Shown piece by piece: positions 1-10,240 of a DNA stretch of 64,000 bases. The notes beneath the pieces were generated by a model. It had not been told where the DNA came from. It saw nothing but the letters and a program-made list of their open reading frames with translations, and ran no database searches. The stretch is from Mesostigma viride (taxonomy: Eukaryota; Streptophyta; Mesostigmatophyceae; Mesostigmatales; Mesostigmataceae), in contig RPFO01000072.1 in NCBI GenBank assembly GCA_009746045.1, forward strand, positions 827,620 through 891,619. The letters are read 5' to 3'. Position 1 is the stretch's first letter. The number at the start of each line of letters is the position of its first letter. The translations under genes were made by a program, and so were the position numbers.

Positions 1-442
1 TAGTGGTCAAAATCACTTTGCGACAAACCTCTTTGCGAATCGACCTCGCAAACTACTTTTCATGGGCTTCATTTTGGGTCGCAAAGTTCAAAACTTACCG
101 CGTCGCGCCTGCGCCGTGGGCACCGCACGCAGACAGGTAGAACGAGCGCGTGGCGCCAAAACTTTCGCGCCTTTTGTCACTTGTCATGCGAAAGCCAAAG
201 GCTTGTGCAGCCATGCACGTTGTCTTGGCACGATGGCAGAAGAGCGGGGAGGCCGGCAGGCCAGCAGGCAGTCAAGCCTGCTGGCCTATAAATTTACAAC
301 ATCGAGTACCTGCCACTGACCATAAACAAGTCGATGGGCTCGCAAACCTAAAACTTTGCCTTCATTTTGGGTCGCAAACTATAAATTTTACCCTGCTTTT
401 GGGTCGCAAAGTAGGTTTGTCGCAAAGTGATTTTGACCACTA
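1..442. mobile_element. Small non-autonomous DNA transposon (MITE-like) with 30-bp perfect terminal inverted repeats
   Basis: Positions 1-30 and 413-442 are exact reverse complements, starting TAGTGGTCAAAATC. Both ends carry TA, which fits a TA target-site duplication as in Tc1/mariner-type elements, but the left flank is outside the window so the duplication cannot be tested. The inside holds direct repeats of a short GGGTCGCAAA-type motif (near 76, 369 and 401) and no convincing coding frame. The superfamily assignment is inference. Confidence 0.7.
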
Positions 443-1543
443 CGGTATGTGCCAAGTTGTACAATGGCACTAGGACCGTTGGTCACTATCTTCGCCAGAT
501 TATAGTATTGTGTCATGTGCATGTCATACATACCATGCCGTACCGAGTCATGCATGCGCATGCACCATGTTCCAACATGTACCAGCTGTCGTTATCGACC
601 CATTGTCGGCCCATGCGCATACCAGGGCCGCCGCCACCACTCACCTACCATAATTACCAATGTTCACGCTACCTTGAGGTAGCCATGGAAAGCCACACCA
701 TAAATATTGACGTAATAAATAATTTTCCTGGCTCCTGACGCTTAAGTTGGCTATGATTCGTCACCTACACATTATTAATTCAAGTCCCCATAATAATCAC
801 CCATGCCTTCAACATTATTAGTACACGAAGTCCTGCAGAAGAAGAAACCGTACCCACACAACGACATTACATTTATTCCAATGTGGGCTACAGGTAACCC
901 CCACCTTGCCAGGGTGGGGGTTGCATAATCATATGTGTACACAGACATCTAGTATAAGCTTGTGACAGCTCAGAAGAAAGGTCGCATCAAGAACTTGGAA
1001 GCGCATGCACGACCCGCTATGTGGCATGTTCTTCTGCAAGTTAGCAAGTGGCAAGTTGTAGCAGTGAAAATGAATTTGGGGCTCCCGACAGGGGCCCATG
1101 GCTTGATGTCCATGTCTCCCAGATTTTTCTGCATGAACTGGTTGGCAAGCCCGTGGTGTGATGTTCTCCAAGCCCGAGGTCAAACAGATAAACCTGACTA
1201 GTTTAAGGTTGCATGTGGCTGCTTTAAAGCAAAATTTAGCCCCAAACTTTTGCACCTTGAGCGAGACACCCTATTTCAAGCCGACAGCACACGTGTGCTA
1301 GCTTGCGGATGGCGTTTTCTAGTTGGCTGCAAGGATTAACTTTGTGACAGTGGCTAGGTTGGAAAGTTGCACACCCCATTTGGCCCCAAGCTAATGGCTT
1401 TTTGGCTTGGCCAGGTTCGCTTTAGTAACCCTGGCGCGGCCAGCAATCGGGCCAGAATCTATCGAGATTGGCACTGTAGGCTTCTAGAACCACTTTCAAG
1501 TATCAACAGAGAACGAACCAAAGAAATGCTTGGTGGCACCTAC
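443..1543. other. Non-coding stretch, intron or 3' flank of the polycystin-like gene
   Basis: No exon or family match seen on either strand. One clear hairpin lies at 896-922: a 10-bp stem AACCCCCACC with a 7-nt loop. Downstream exons of the minus-strand gene ending at 1544 would be expected here or left of the window; none was recognised. Confidence 0.4.
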
Positions 1544-1796
1544 CAGCAGCAAGAAGCTCAGCAAGGGCCGGATGTCCATGTACGCAGCGCGCTCTAAGTA
1601 GTAACCCAGCACGGCCAGTGGCTGGGTGTCACAGCCGAGCTTTGCCTCACAGCGCTCCACAAGCGCGGAGGCGTTGTATGGTGGCCACGGGAGGCTGAGC
1701 GGTTCTCCTTCCCCTCCGTCCTCCAGTATGCCGTCGCACGGCCAGTAAAAGCCCACACTCGCGGTGAGGCAGCTGGCCTGGCAGGGAGACAACTCC
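1544..1796 (-). CDS. Putative exon of polycystin-like membrane protein (third exon seen)
   Basis: On the minus strand an acceptor-like CGACACAG ends at 1797 and a donor GTAGGT begins at 1543, giving a 253-bp exon with one open frame of about 84 residues. It encodes a cysteine-containing luminal-type segment (pattern SPCQASC, then C near the middle and CEAKLGCD), an N-glycosylation sequon NAS, and a hydrophobic C-terminal stretch (RPLLSFLLL) that could start a membrane helix. This suits the part of polycystin-like proteins that follows the extracellular domain. The phase does not join directly to the exon at 2243-2568 as drawn, so an intermediate exon, or different boundaries, is needed. Further exons would lie left of 1544. 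Assignment rests on strand, order and composition, not on a motif. Confidence 0.4.
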
Positions 1797-2242
1797 CTGT
1801 GTCGCCATGGGCCATGGTTACAAGATATCCACGCACAAAAGCCGGAGAGAGCTTTTGTAAGCTGCGGCGGAAGACATAGCGGATTTTGTGTGCTTTGCAC
1901 CACATGGAGATCCACAACTATGTACTCACCTTGCAAGTCAACAACTAGCTAGAGCAAAGACTTTTCTTTTTCGCTACTGTCAGTGGTACAGTAACTGGCA
2001 CAACCACAACCACAACCACGTGTTCGATTCATCGCACCTGTCACTGGTCATACTCCACCACGCAAGCATGTTGGGCCGCCGGTCCCTGGGGTTCCACGGG
2101 ATGACCCCAGGACTGCCCATAGATGCTGCGAACACGGAAGCTCTGCGCTGGCTGGAGATGTATGGCATGCTTTGAGCCCTCGCTTTGCGCAGATTGAGGC
2201 GGCTACTGGCCAATTTGGTGCTCTTTTCCCCACCCTGGCCAC

Positions 2243-2568
2243 CTAGGAATCCCTGAAGCGAGCGTGTGTTGAAGCTCTTCATTTCGTCCGTACTCTTGTC
2301 CACAGGGACCATCTCCAGGTACCCGTCCTGCTCCAGGCGTGCTTTCTCCTCCGCCCCAAACACAGGCACCTCCCATATCGTGCCGTCCACCATTAACATC
2401 TGGGACGAGCTCAGCAGGCAAAACTCCCATCGCTCATTCTCTGGCAGGTAGACGGTCGCGCTGATGTTGCCTTCCATGTGGGCAAAGCCGCTCGCCTTCC
2501 CGAAATAGCACGGTTGAAAATCGCCACTCTTGGAAGGGTCGATGGAGAACGAGTAGCACTTGCCCTCG
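2243..2568 (-). CDS. Putative second exon of polycystin-like membrane protein (extracellular domain)
   Basis: A strong minus-strand acceptor (CTCGGCAATGCAG) ends at 2569. The exon begins with one base that completes a Ser codon left open by the exon ending at 16017, so the phases (2 to 2) match. The join would read WNIC-SEGKCYSF. The frame contains paired cysteines (CYSF, QPCYF), an NIS sequon and a beta-rich stretch (NISATVYLPENERWEFC), as expected for the extracellular polycystin-type domain between the first two membrane helices in algal and protist members. The 3' boundary is uncertain: candidate donors are GTGGCC at 2242 or GTGGGG at 2233, both phase 1. The open frame runs on to 1980, but that tail looks non-coding. 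Confidence 0.5.
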
Positions 2569-2717
2569 CTGCATTGCCGAGTGTGGGCAGGAGTCCACAC
2601 AGCCACAGTGAGGGGGGAGAGAAGGCGCCTCGGAACAATCACTCAAGGACTTACAAAGTAGCATGCACATCTTAGTAGAGGGCCCCTAACAATCTCAATA
2701 ACTACATAACCACAGGC

Positions 2718-3096
2718 AGTTAGTCTAAGTCTCCCGCCTGTAGCCTAAGTGGACACGTGCCAGCACCGCCGGCGCCCAATTGGGTACTGGGACGGTGCTG
2801 GACTAGAACAGTCGTGGCATGGACACGTGGCTGTACTCAGTATGTGATGAGCCGGTACCTCAGTACCGGGACTGTAGTTGTCATGTTAGGACTGACTAGA
2901 TCAGGTTGTAACTGATAGGTTAGTCCGTCCAGGATCAGTAAGTTAGTTTAACTTACGCAAAGTCTGGCCAGCCAACGTTGACGGCTGGCCAGCAGTATAT
3001 GTGCCACATTATCCTAATGCCAAGGTGTCTCGTCGTTCACGCACACACACGCCATTTGGCAGTGCCCAAGCATTCCAAGCTTTGTGTTGCATAACT
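2718..3096 (+). repeat. Left LTR
   Basis: 379 bp. I see four substitutions against the right LTR (A/T in the CCCAATTGGG region, C/A and A/T near 3040-3050, T/C near 3082), about 99 percent identity. It contains hairpin-forming sequence, for example CCGGTAC with GTACCGG around 2852-2870. Promoter and polyadenylation signals of the element should lie here, but no canonical TATA box was identified. Confidence 0.92.
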
Positions 3097-3205
3097 TAAG
3101 CATTAAAAACTCCAAAAACCAATACACAAGACGAGACGACGAGCGTGCGAAACGTTCAGTTCGCAAAACCACCCATTCCATTTTTTTACCCATCTTTTTG
3201 AACCA

Positions 3206-4507
3206 ATGGCTCCCAAGAACAACAAGGGAAAGGCCCTTATGGGCGCGACTTCCTCGGAGGAGGAGTCGCCGTCGGTGACGAAGTACCAGTCTTCGTCGTC
3301 CCCGATGTCCGATGACTCGGGGACGTCGGATTCGATTTTGGAGAGCATGCGCCAGGATTACGAGAACAGGGATGCTGATGATCCCATGCATCCTGACGAT
3401 GTGGCCATGGAGGCAGCGGACCCAACGTACCGTGACGTTGTGGAGAATGTCGTGGTGCGCGTGCCCCTGATGCGTAGGGTGCGAGGGTCGACCCCGGTGG
3501 TGCGTCCGAGGGGACCACCATATGCACCACGCGGTGCGGGGGCGGGGCCCGAGTCGGAGAGGAGGCGAGTGGGAGTCCGGCAGCGTGTCGGAAACCAGCT
3601 CGCTGGGTTTGTTTGGACTGCAGCCATCGTCGGCTGACGAGGCGCGCAGTGCGCAGGTGGCAGCGGATGCTGCAATGGCGCAGAGCCTGCAGGAGCAGGA
3701 GTCCGCGGAAGAGCGGAGGTTGGCTGTGCGCGCACGTGAGCGCGCCCAACAAATGGAGGACGCTGCTCAGGTCCGCGCGGCATTGATGAGGAGGTCAGCG
3801 TCGCCGAGGTCAGAGTCGCCGACCCATGACGTGGTGAGGAGGGCGGACCTGGCGTGTTTCCAGCGCCTTCGACGGTCGGCAACGATCCCGAGGGAGATTG
3901 ATGGGTGCTGCAGGAGTCGGAGTTTCTTTGACGGGTCCGTCGGCGTCCGAAGCGGACGACCTGGTGGAGATGACGCCGGCTATGCAGGCGCGAGAGAAGG
4001 AGGCGCAGAGGAGGCTCGCGGCCTTCAAGGCGGAACGGGAGAAGAAGCAGCGGAGGCGGAACGTGATCGCGCAGAGGAAGCTGCGTGAGCAGCAGGAGCG
4101 TGACAGGGCGGAGGCGCTCGCGGCCAGGATTCGGGTGAAGATGTCTCACACCAAGGTGAGGTGTGAGCGTCTCACCGCGACCTGAAGAGCTGGAAGTACC
4201 GGAAGGTCGCGGAGATAGCACCATTGCAGGGGCCGGCTCGCCGGGAGCCGAGGAGCGGTACCGCAGGAAGCTGGCCGCCTGGGAGGCAAGCGTAGGTCGC
4301 CTGGAGAGGCGTATGCTGAAGCAGCGACGCCGTATGTCGAAGAACATCAAGAAGGCTGCTGTGAGGGGATGCATGGGGGAGGCGGTAAGAGCTGAATTTG
4401 GTTTGATGCCGGATGAACGCATTTCTACCGAGCAACTTACCATTTTTTGTCGCAGCCAACGCATACCATCTCAAACCGAGACGGCACAGCGGCAAGGACC
4501 AGGGTGA
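3206..4507 (+). pseudogene. N-terminal gag region of the copia element, split over several frames
   Basis: Convincing protein-like sequence continues across this stretch but changes frame several times. A first frame starts at ATG 3206 (MAPKNNKGKAL, acidic and Ser-rich) and loses sense near 3540. A second frame (to about 3900) is rich in Ala, Glu and Arg and looks helical. A third (to about 4185) and a fourth (4190-4507) are Arg/Lys-rich coiled-coil-like. Breaks lie near short G runs. There are also splice-like sites (AAG/GTGAGG near 4155; a pyrimidine tract ending GTCGCAG near 4456), so an intron could explain part of it. Whether the breaks are decay, assembly indels, introns or programmed shifts cannot be decided here. 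No known domain recognised. Confidence 0.5.
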
Positions 4508-5664
4508 CGCACCGGGGCGAACCCGGTCCAGCGACCTTGTCGCACCGGGAGGACATCCGGAGGCAACTCCAACTGGCCCAGCAGATGCTGGACGAGGGGC
4601 GGGAGCTCACCCCGGGCGAGCATGGCCGCCTAGCAGACACGGTGGCGAGGCTGGTGGCCTCGCTGAAGCCAACAAAACGAAGGGCACCGGGGAGGCGTGC
4701 CAGCCACAGCAAAAACGCAGGAGGGACGAGAGGGACGAGGGGGAGGATGACGGGAGAGGGGGGGCAACCAGGGCGGGGTGGACACGGCACCCAGGAGTCT
4801 GCACCAACACGGCACGAGGGCGGGGAGCGGCAGCAGCAGCAGCAACAACAACAGCAGCAGCAGCAGCAGCCACAACCAGCAGGAACGACCACAACCTCCA
4901 ATATGGCCTTGAACAGGCCCAGGTTTGATCCAAAAAAGAAAGAGGACAAGCTAGTGTTTCCGGGTTTGCCAGAGGGCCACACCCAGGACGAAGCTAGGGA
5001 GTGGTTGTTTAAGTTGTCACATGCATATGCTAGCGACAATGTCCGTGATTGGTTTGCCTCTCTACGTGCGTCCACACCCATCCATCAATCTGCCAAGCCT
5101 ATCCAGCAGTTGGTACAATTGTACCAAAAGCGTGCCAGCAGCGGGGTAGACGTGGCAGAAAATGTGTTGTGGGCGCAGTTCATGGTTGATCTTAGGGCAC
5201 TTGTTACCACGGGGGAGCACTTAGAAGTGCTTAAGGGCTTCCAGTGGATAGAGGCCTATAAGGTCAATAAGCGTGACTATGTGAGTGACAACAAAAAATA
5301 TGTCATGTACATAGAGGGAGATGAGGAGCTGAAGAAGCTCAATGCCAAGTACCTAGTACACCTATGGCTACAAAAGGCAGAACTGGACCCCACCACCCTG
5401 TCAGTAATCCTGGCAGGTCTGAAGGATAAGTGGGAGGACTTCAGGAAGGCAATGGCCTATGTGCAGCAATGCCTAGAGCCGTTTGCTGCTGCAGCCAAGG
5501 AGGGAAAGGTGAAGCAGGTAAAGGGGGAGGAAGCCTCAGGTACGGGGCTCTCCAAGAAGCAGATGCAGTCGCTGGTAGCCCAGGTAAAGGCGGTAATGGG
5601 GGGGATAAAAACAAAAACAACAAAAGTGGGGGAGGTGGAAACAAGGGGGGGGAAAGAACAATAA
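4447..5664 (+). CDS. gag capsid-like region of the copia element
   Basis: A frame of about 400 codons. The first part is low complexity, with a polyglutamine run (about 4830-4870) and Gly/Arg-rich sequence. From about residue 155 there is a folded-looking alpha-helical region (FPGLPEGHTQDEAREWLFKL, later WEDFRKAMAYVQQCLEPF) matching the size and composition of copia/retroviral gag capsid domains; family membership is inferred from position. The listed start is a TTG, so the real start is probably upstream or spliced. The frame is lost at a run of seven G (about 5597), where Gly/Asn/Lys-rich nucleocapsid-like sequence continues in another frame and then, after a run of eight G (about 5645), enters the pol frame. 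Two small shifts would therefore make one gag-pol reading frame. Confidence 0.65.
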   Translation: MSQPTHTISNRDGTAARTRVTHRGEPGPATLSHREDIRRQLQLAQQMLDEGRELTPGEHGRLADTVARLVASLKPTKRRAPGRRASHSKNAGGTRGTRGRMTGEGGQPGRGGHGTQESAPTRHEGGERQQQQQQQQQQQQQPQPAGTTTTSNMALNRPRFDPKKKEDKLVFPGLPEGHTQDEAREWLFKLSHAYASDNVRDWFASLRASTPIHQSAKPIQQLVQLYQKRASSGVDVAENVLWAQFMVDLRALVTTGEHLEVLKGFQWIEAYKVNKRDYVSDNKKYVMYIEGDEELKKLNAKYLVHLWLQKAELDPTTLSVILAGLKDKWEDFRKAMAYVQQCLEPFAAAAKEGKVKQVKGEEASGTGLSKKQMQSLVAQVKAVMGGIKTKTTKVGEVETRGGKEQ

Positions 5665-5737
5665 CAATAAAAACAGAAAACAAAGTGGGGGAGCTAGCAA
5701 GCCAGGGGGTGCTAAGCCAGCAGGGGGGGACAAGAGG

Positions 5738-8700
5738 TTGCCTCATGACCCCACCAAGCATTGCACTAGGTGCCTTTGTAAGGGGCACCTAAAAGATGAC
5801 TGCTGGAAAGGCAAACCCGACTATGGTTCTGACGTTGATGTTTGTCCTGGATGCTGGAAAACACGTCACCCCATTGCAGCAGGAGCGCGCTGCACGGCAC
5901 CCAGGCACAACAAGACCACGCCAGGGCGCTACAACCGCGCGGGGGCGGCAGACCAGGGTGACACCTGTAAGCTACCCTCACCATTTTTCACAAATGGTTT
6001 CCTGTTACCTTCTGTCTGCCAAGTGTTGCCTGAGTGTGATGATGTGGATTGGGAAGTGGCATATGACATGACACTGTCACACATGATGCGTGACCCCACC
6101 ATAGCTTCCCTTAGTGCAGCAGCAGAAAAGGTAATCACGTATGGTGCTCTAGCAGAGCAACTGCACAAGGTTATGGGCCATGAGGCTGTGGCTGAAAGGC
6201 TAGCCAATAAAATACAAGGCCATGATCTGGAACAGATGTGCAGGCACGTACGTAAGCACTGTGAGCAATGTCAGCTATATGCTCCTAAGCCCAGAAAATG
6301 GCATGTGGCCACACCACCACTGGCTAGAGGCAAACTGGTTGGGGATGTTATACACGTGGTGAAGGACACGGTATACTACCTAGTCATAAAGGATGCCTGG
6401 TCAAGGTTTGTGGTAGTGGAGCCCCTGCCTGGGATGGATAAAGAGCAGCTGCACAGAGCTTTACAGATAGCCTTGGCACGTTTTCACCCCATTGAAAAAG
6501 TAATGCTGGATCAGCAGTTTCTCTGCATCCAGGACAGGAATGACCTGCCCAAGATAGAAGTGTCTGGGGCTCAAGATCATGAACGTCAGGGGTTGGTAGA
6601 ACGTACCATGAGAGCCATCAGGGATGTGATAAGAAAAATGCCATCCAGGTTGGCTGACTCTGGTAGCTATGCTGACAGGGCATCTTGGGCAGCAGGGGTG
6701 ACTACCCAGCTAAACGCCAAACCAATAATGTCCTCACCTTTTGGGGAAATCACCCCAACTGGCCTTCAGTCAGGCAGCTATGCTTCAGAGGTACACACTC
6801 ACTACAACACACAAAGGCAGCACTTAGCCAAGTTGCTGGCAAAGAAAGACAAAAATAATGCCAGGCCTGTGTTTGAAGTGGGGGACCATGTGTTGTTTTT
6901 CAGAGAGGGTGACAGAGGAAGAGCACACTCTGCCAGATGGCACGGTCCAGCTGTAGTCACCAAAATTCATGAAGAAGGGACTGCAGTCACTATACAACAT
7001 GACAGAGAGCGTGTGGTCAGCAAGCATAGACTCAAGCTTTATTACCCACCACTGGCAGACGTGTCAGGGGTAGAATTCTTGGACATGGATTCAGAGCAGG
7101 AGTCTGGTGGATTGATCTCACCCAATGAATTGGCTAAGGACGTCATTGATGCAAGCACTAGCACCACAGTAGAAGCTCCTGTGTTCCTCAGTAGTGCAGC
7201 CCCACTACAACCCAATAGTCCACCTGGGCAGGAGGACGGTGCACAGGGTGAGCAGCAGGTAGCACCTCCCTCACACCTGGAGGAGTCACAAAATAGAGCA
7301 GATCCTGTCGTTCCCAGGAAGTCATTTGCTGAGATTCTTAAGGCCTTGCACAAGGCACACAACACTAAAGCAGTTGTGGCAACAGGTACAGCACAGGTCA
7401 ATGCTGTAGGGGATGCAGGTCAAGATCCTAGTATTTTGGCTGTAGACACCCAAGCACAGGTGAGTATCATCAGTGCAGAAGCTGTATCTGGTCTGAAAAT
7501 GAAGGCCTCACCATGGGCTAGAGTGTCAGATTTTTCAGGCAAAACCAAAATGCAGGTCAAAGGTCAGGTGAGCATTCAAATCTTGGGTATGCCCACTCCA
7601 TTTCAGGTGGTTGAGGGTTACTCAGGGAATGCCCTGTTAGGGGAACCTTTTGTATCTTACCCTGGTGTTGTCATCTCAGCTGGGAGGTTGAGTGTGGCAG
7701 GGGTAGGACAGGTGCCTCTAGATCATTTTAAAATCCCTTTGAGCCAGATTAGCACTGGGTTGGATGCTGCCATCAATGCAGTTAAGCCCAAGTACCTCCC
7801 AGGTCAGGAACCGTGTGTGGAGGACCTCATACACTCTCAAAAGCTACACCCTTCAGCGTTTGGGCTTGGTAGATGGGATGTTGCATCCATGTCTCCCCTG
7901 TCCTATGATGATATTGTACGGGACTGCCAGACGCAGATTGGGTTTCTTAAGTGGCTTGAGGCTTTTACCAAAGCCAGGGAGGAGTGGGTTGTTCCAGATG
8001 CACGTAGTCCCACACACACACCACCTGTGACTCCTCTTGATGCTATGCCAGCTGGAGCCAAGAAGCTAAGGTTAAAGTTTGTGTGCAAGCATAAACCTCA
8101 GGCTGATGGGGGACCACCCATTTTCCATGCTAGGCCATGTGTTACTGAGTTCAGGGGCTCTACAGAGCTGACAGAGGCTGAGCTTTATACTCCTGGTATT
8201 CAGCAAACGTCTCTCAAGGTGTTGCTTTCCTTGTTTTTGCATCAGCTTAATACAGGGAAGGATTATGTGTGTAAAGCCACAGATATCAAAAGAGCCTTTC
8301 TAAAGGGGGACCCTGCCATAGCACAGCAGGTCTGGAGAGGTCAGGTATACGTGGTGAATACTCCTAAGGTGTGGCACAGGGATATTGTTCAACCCTTGTT
8401 GAGGCCAAACCTGGGGGTTGAAGGGTTGCAGTCAGCTCCAAAAATTTTTAGGCTGTCTGCACAGGAGGTATTCATGAAGCTAGGGGCCACCTATGATGAC
8501 ATTGACCCTTGCCTGTTTGTCATCCCACACCCTGATGGAATGATGATGTTTGTCTGGCATGGGGATGATCAGTTAATCTCAGGTCCTAGAGCTGCAGTGG
8601 ATGCTTTCATAGCTCAGGTGTCTGCCAGTTTTGAGATTGGCAAGCAGCTAGAGCTGGGCAAGGAGCCAGTCAAGTTCTGTGGCATGATGCTTGAGTTGCT

Positions 8701-9472
8701 GCAGCAGCAGGGCAGCTGGGTTTGTTCCATGCAGGCCTCTGCTGAATACATTAAGTCTTGTCTGGATGTCCTGCCTGTTCACATCACCCCTGACATGTGC
8801 CCTACCATTAGAGGCAAGCTTGGTTGGCTATGTGCTACATGTGCACCCCACCTGGCTTTTGTGAGCAGGGTAGATGATGAGGTACTACAGGAGGTAGGAG
8901 CACGGGCAATCAAGCAGTTGTTGCATGATGGTCCACCTTTGATGCTTCACTCACTGGACCTGTTTACTCCCATTCACATCACGTGCATGATGGATAGTTC
9001 AATGGAGTCCAGGGTAGTTACCAAGGTTCAAGCCAGAGAGGCTGGATTGTTTTTCCTGCATAACCAAGGTGGGAAGAAGTCACTAGTCTCCTGGTTCAGT
9101 AGATTGCACAAGAGGAAAGCTGTGAGTAGCAATGTAGCTGAATGCAGGGCTGTGGTATCTTCTGTCTTGCATGCAAGGTATCTCAATCACTTGCTGGTCT
9201 GGCTTCAACACCAGGCTGGTAGCTCTGCAGGAGTGAAAGCACATTTGCTGACTGACTCTCAATCTATCATCTCTTTCCTTGCCAATCCTTTGGCTGTACA
9301 CTCGGACCTGGATTGGATTGTGCTAAAACAGGAATGCAAGTACCTGGAGTCTAAAGCCCACGTCAGGGACAAAGACAATGCTGCAGATGCACTGACCAAG
9401 GTGCCACAAGCAGCAGGACCACAATACCAGGTCTTGTATGGGTTGATGAACCCTGGTTACAGTCTGAAGTGA
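5738..9472 (+). CDS. Copia-type pol polyprotein: zinc knuckle, integrase, protease-like, RT, RNase H
   Basis: An uninterrupted frame of 1244 residues. In order: CCHC knuckle C9-C12-H17-C22; a second Cys-rich motif (36-52); integrase zinc-binding H148, C175, C178; integrase core acids D203, D258 and E288 (spacing a little shorter than DD35E); a GDHVLFF...RWHGPAVV SH3-like module (about 380-440); aspartic-protease-like VDTQAQ at 569-574 with NALLGEP at 631-637; reverse transcriptase with D849 (KATDIKRAFLKG), EGLQSAPKIF and catalytic HGDD (D943, D944) in place of YVDD; RNase H acids D1086, E1135, D1173 and D1211 or D1217. It replicates the element through cDNA and integrates it. The protease lying between integrase and RT is not the standard copia order. 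The frame opens at a non-ATG codon, so it is presumably made as a gag-pol fusion. It looks catalytically intact. Confidence 0.9.
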   Translation: MPHDPTKHCTRCLCKGHLKDDCWKGKPDYGSDVDVCPGCWKTRHPIAAGARCTAPRHNKTTPGRYNRAGAADQGDTCKLPSPFFTNGFLLPSVCQVLPECDDVDWEVAYDMTLSHMMRDPTIASLSAAAEKVITYGALAEQLHKVMGHEAVAERLANKIQGHDLEQMCRHVRKHCEQCQLYAPKPRKWHVATPPLARGKLVGDVIHVVKDTVYYLVIKDAWSRFVVVEPLPGMDKEQLHRALQIALARFHPIEKVMLDQQFLCIQDRNDLPKIEVSGAQDHERQGLVERTMRAIRDVIRKMPSRLADSGSYADRASWAAGVTTQLNAKPIMSSPFGEITPTGLQSGSYASEVHTHYNTQRQHLAKLLAKKDKNNARPVFEVGDHVLFFREGDRGRAHSARWHGPAVVTKIHEEGTAVTIQHDRERVVSKHRLKLYYPPLADVSGVEFLDMDSEQESGGLISPNELAKDVIDASTSTTVEAPVFLSSAAPLQPNSPPGQEDGAQGEQQVAPPSHLEESQNRADPVVPRKSFAEILKALHKAHNTKAVVATGTAQVNAVGDAGQDPSILAVDTQAQVSIISAEAVSGLKMKASPWARVSDFSGKTKMQVKGQVSIQILGMPTPFQVVEGYSGNALLGEPFVSYPGVVISAGRLSVAGVGQVPLDHFKIPLSQISTGLDAAINAVKPKYLPGQEPCVEDLIHSQKLHPSAFGLGRWDVASMSPLSYDDIVRDCQTQIGFLKWLEAFTKAREEWVVPDARSPTHTPPVTPLDAMPAGAKKLRLKFVCKHKPQADGGPPIFHARPCVTEFRGSTELTEAELYTPGIQQTSLKVLLSLFLHQLNTGKDYVCKATDIKRAFLKGDPAIAQQVWRGQVYVVNTPKVWHRDIVQPLLRPNLGVEGLQSAPKIFRLSAQEVFMKLGATYDDIDPCLFVIPHPDGMMMFVWHGDDQLISGPRAAVDAFIAQVSASFEIGKQLELGKEPVKFCGMMLELLQQQGSWVCSMQASAEYIKSCLDVLPVHITPDMCPTIRGKLGWLCATCAPHLAFVSRVDDEVLQEVGARAIKQLLHDGPPLMLHSLDLFTPIHITCMMDSSMESRVVTKVQAREAGLFFLHNQGGKKSLVSWFSRLHKRKAVSSNVAECRAVVSSVLHARYLNHLLVWLQHQAGSSAGVKAHLLTDSQSIISFLANPLAVHSDLDWIVLKQECKYLESKAHVRDKDNAADALTKVPQAAGPQYQVLYGLMNPGYSLK

Positions 9473-9856
9473 CTGGCACATTGTACATGTTAGCCCATGA
9501 CCCCCTGCCTAATACTGCAGCTGAAAGGCTGCAGTGGCAGCTGGGTAGTTTTCTGACAGTGAGAAGCACTGGTCTAGAAAGTTGGGACATGATGAATGTG
9601 TTATTTATTGAATAAAATTTTGTGAGACACTTGTTTGGATGACCATGACATGCTGGGGCCTGGAGCACCCATCTCACTCAGTTAAGAAACCATGCTTGAG
9701 ACATGGGGCCTTTTTAATGCATCTCTTGTACATGTGTGAGGTGACCTTTGGGTCCTAGTAGGTTATCTGACAGTTTTTTTTAGGCATTGGGAATGGCTGC
9801 GTCCATTTGATGGCTATGTGTGTTTCTATTGAAACCCAAAGAAAACTTAAAGTGGG

Positions 9857-10235
9857 AGTTAGTCTAAGTCTCCCGCCTGTAGCCTAAGTGGACACGTGCC
9901 AGCACCGCCGGCGCCCTATTGGGTACTGGGACGGTGCTGGACTAGAACAGTCGTGGCATGGACACGTGGCTGTACTCAGTATGTGATGAGCCGGTACCTC
10001 AGTACCGGGACTGTAGTTGTCATGTTAGGACTGACTAGATCAGGTTGTAACTGATAGGTTAGTCCGTCCAGGATCAGTAAGTTAGTTTAACTTACGCAAA
10101 GTCTGGCCAGCCAACGTTGACGGCTGGCCAGCAGTATATGTGCCACATTATCCTAATGCCAAGGTGTCTCGTCGTTCAAGCACACACTCGCCATTTGGCA
10201 GTGCCCAAGCATTCCAAGCTTCGTGTTGCATAACT
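9857..10235 (+). repeat. Right LTR
   Basis: 379 bp, the same length as the left LTR and about 99 percent identical. It is followed directly by the CAGGC target duplication at 10236-10240. The 380 bp before it (9473-9856) are untranslated element sequence ending in the purine tract. Confidence 0.92.
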
Positions 10236-10240
10236 CAGGC

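Larger units (their letters stand above)
2718..10235 (+). mobile_element. Full-length copia-type LTR retrotransposon inserted antisense in an intron
   Basis: A 7.5-kb element bounded by two 379-bp LTRs (2718-3096, 9857-10235) and a 5-bp target-site duplication CAGGC (2713-2717 and 10236-10240). The LTR ends form a short inverted repeat, AGTTA and TAACT, rather than the usual TG and CA. A purine tract AAAGTGGG (9849-9856) sits just before the right LTR; no standard initiator-tRNA primer site is obvious after 3096. The coding order is gag, CCHC knuckle, integrase, protease-like, reverse transcriptase, RNase H. Integrase before reverse transcriptase places it in Ty1/copia. It sits inside the first intron of the minus-strand polycystin-like gene, in the opposite orientation. 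Low LTR divergence means a recent insertion. Confidence 0.93.

Noticed and set aside
1980-2642. The whole 220-codon minus-strand frame as one gene
   Set aside because: Only 2243-2568 shows polycystin-type features and a phase-matched acceptor. The N-terminal part precedes a good acceptor and the C-terminal tail looks like read-through.
3358-4464. A 368-codon minus-strand frame within the copia element
   Set aside because: Shadow of the gag coding strand; Pro/Arg/Ser-rich without family features.
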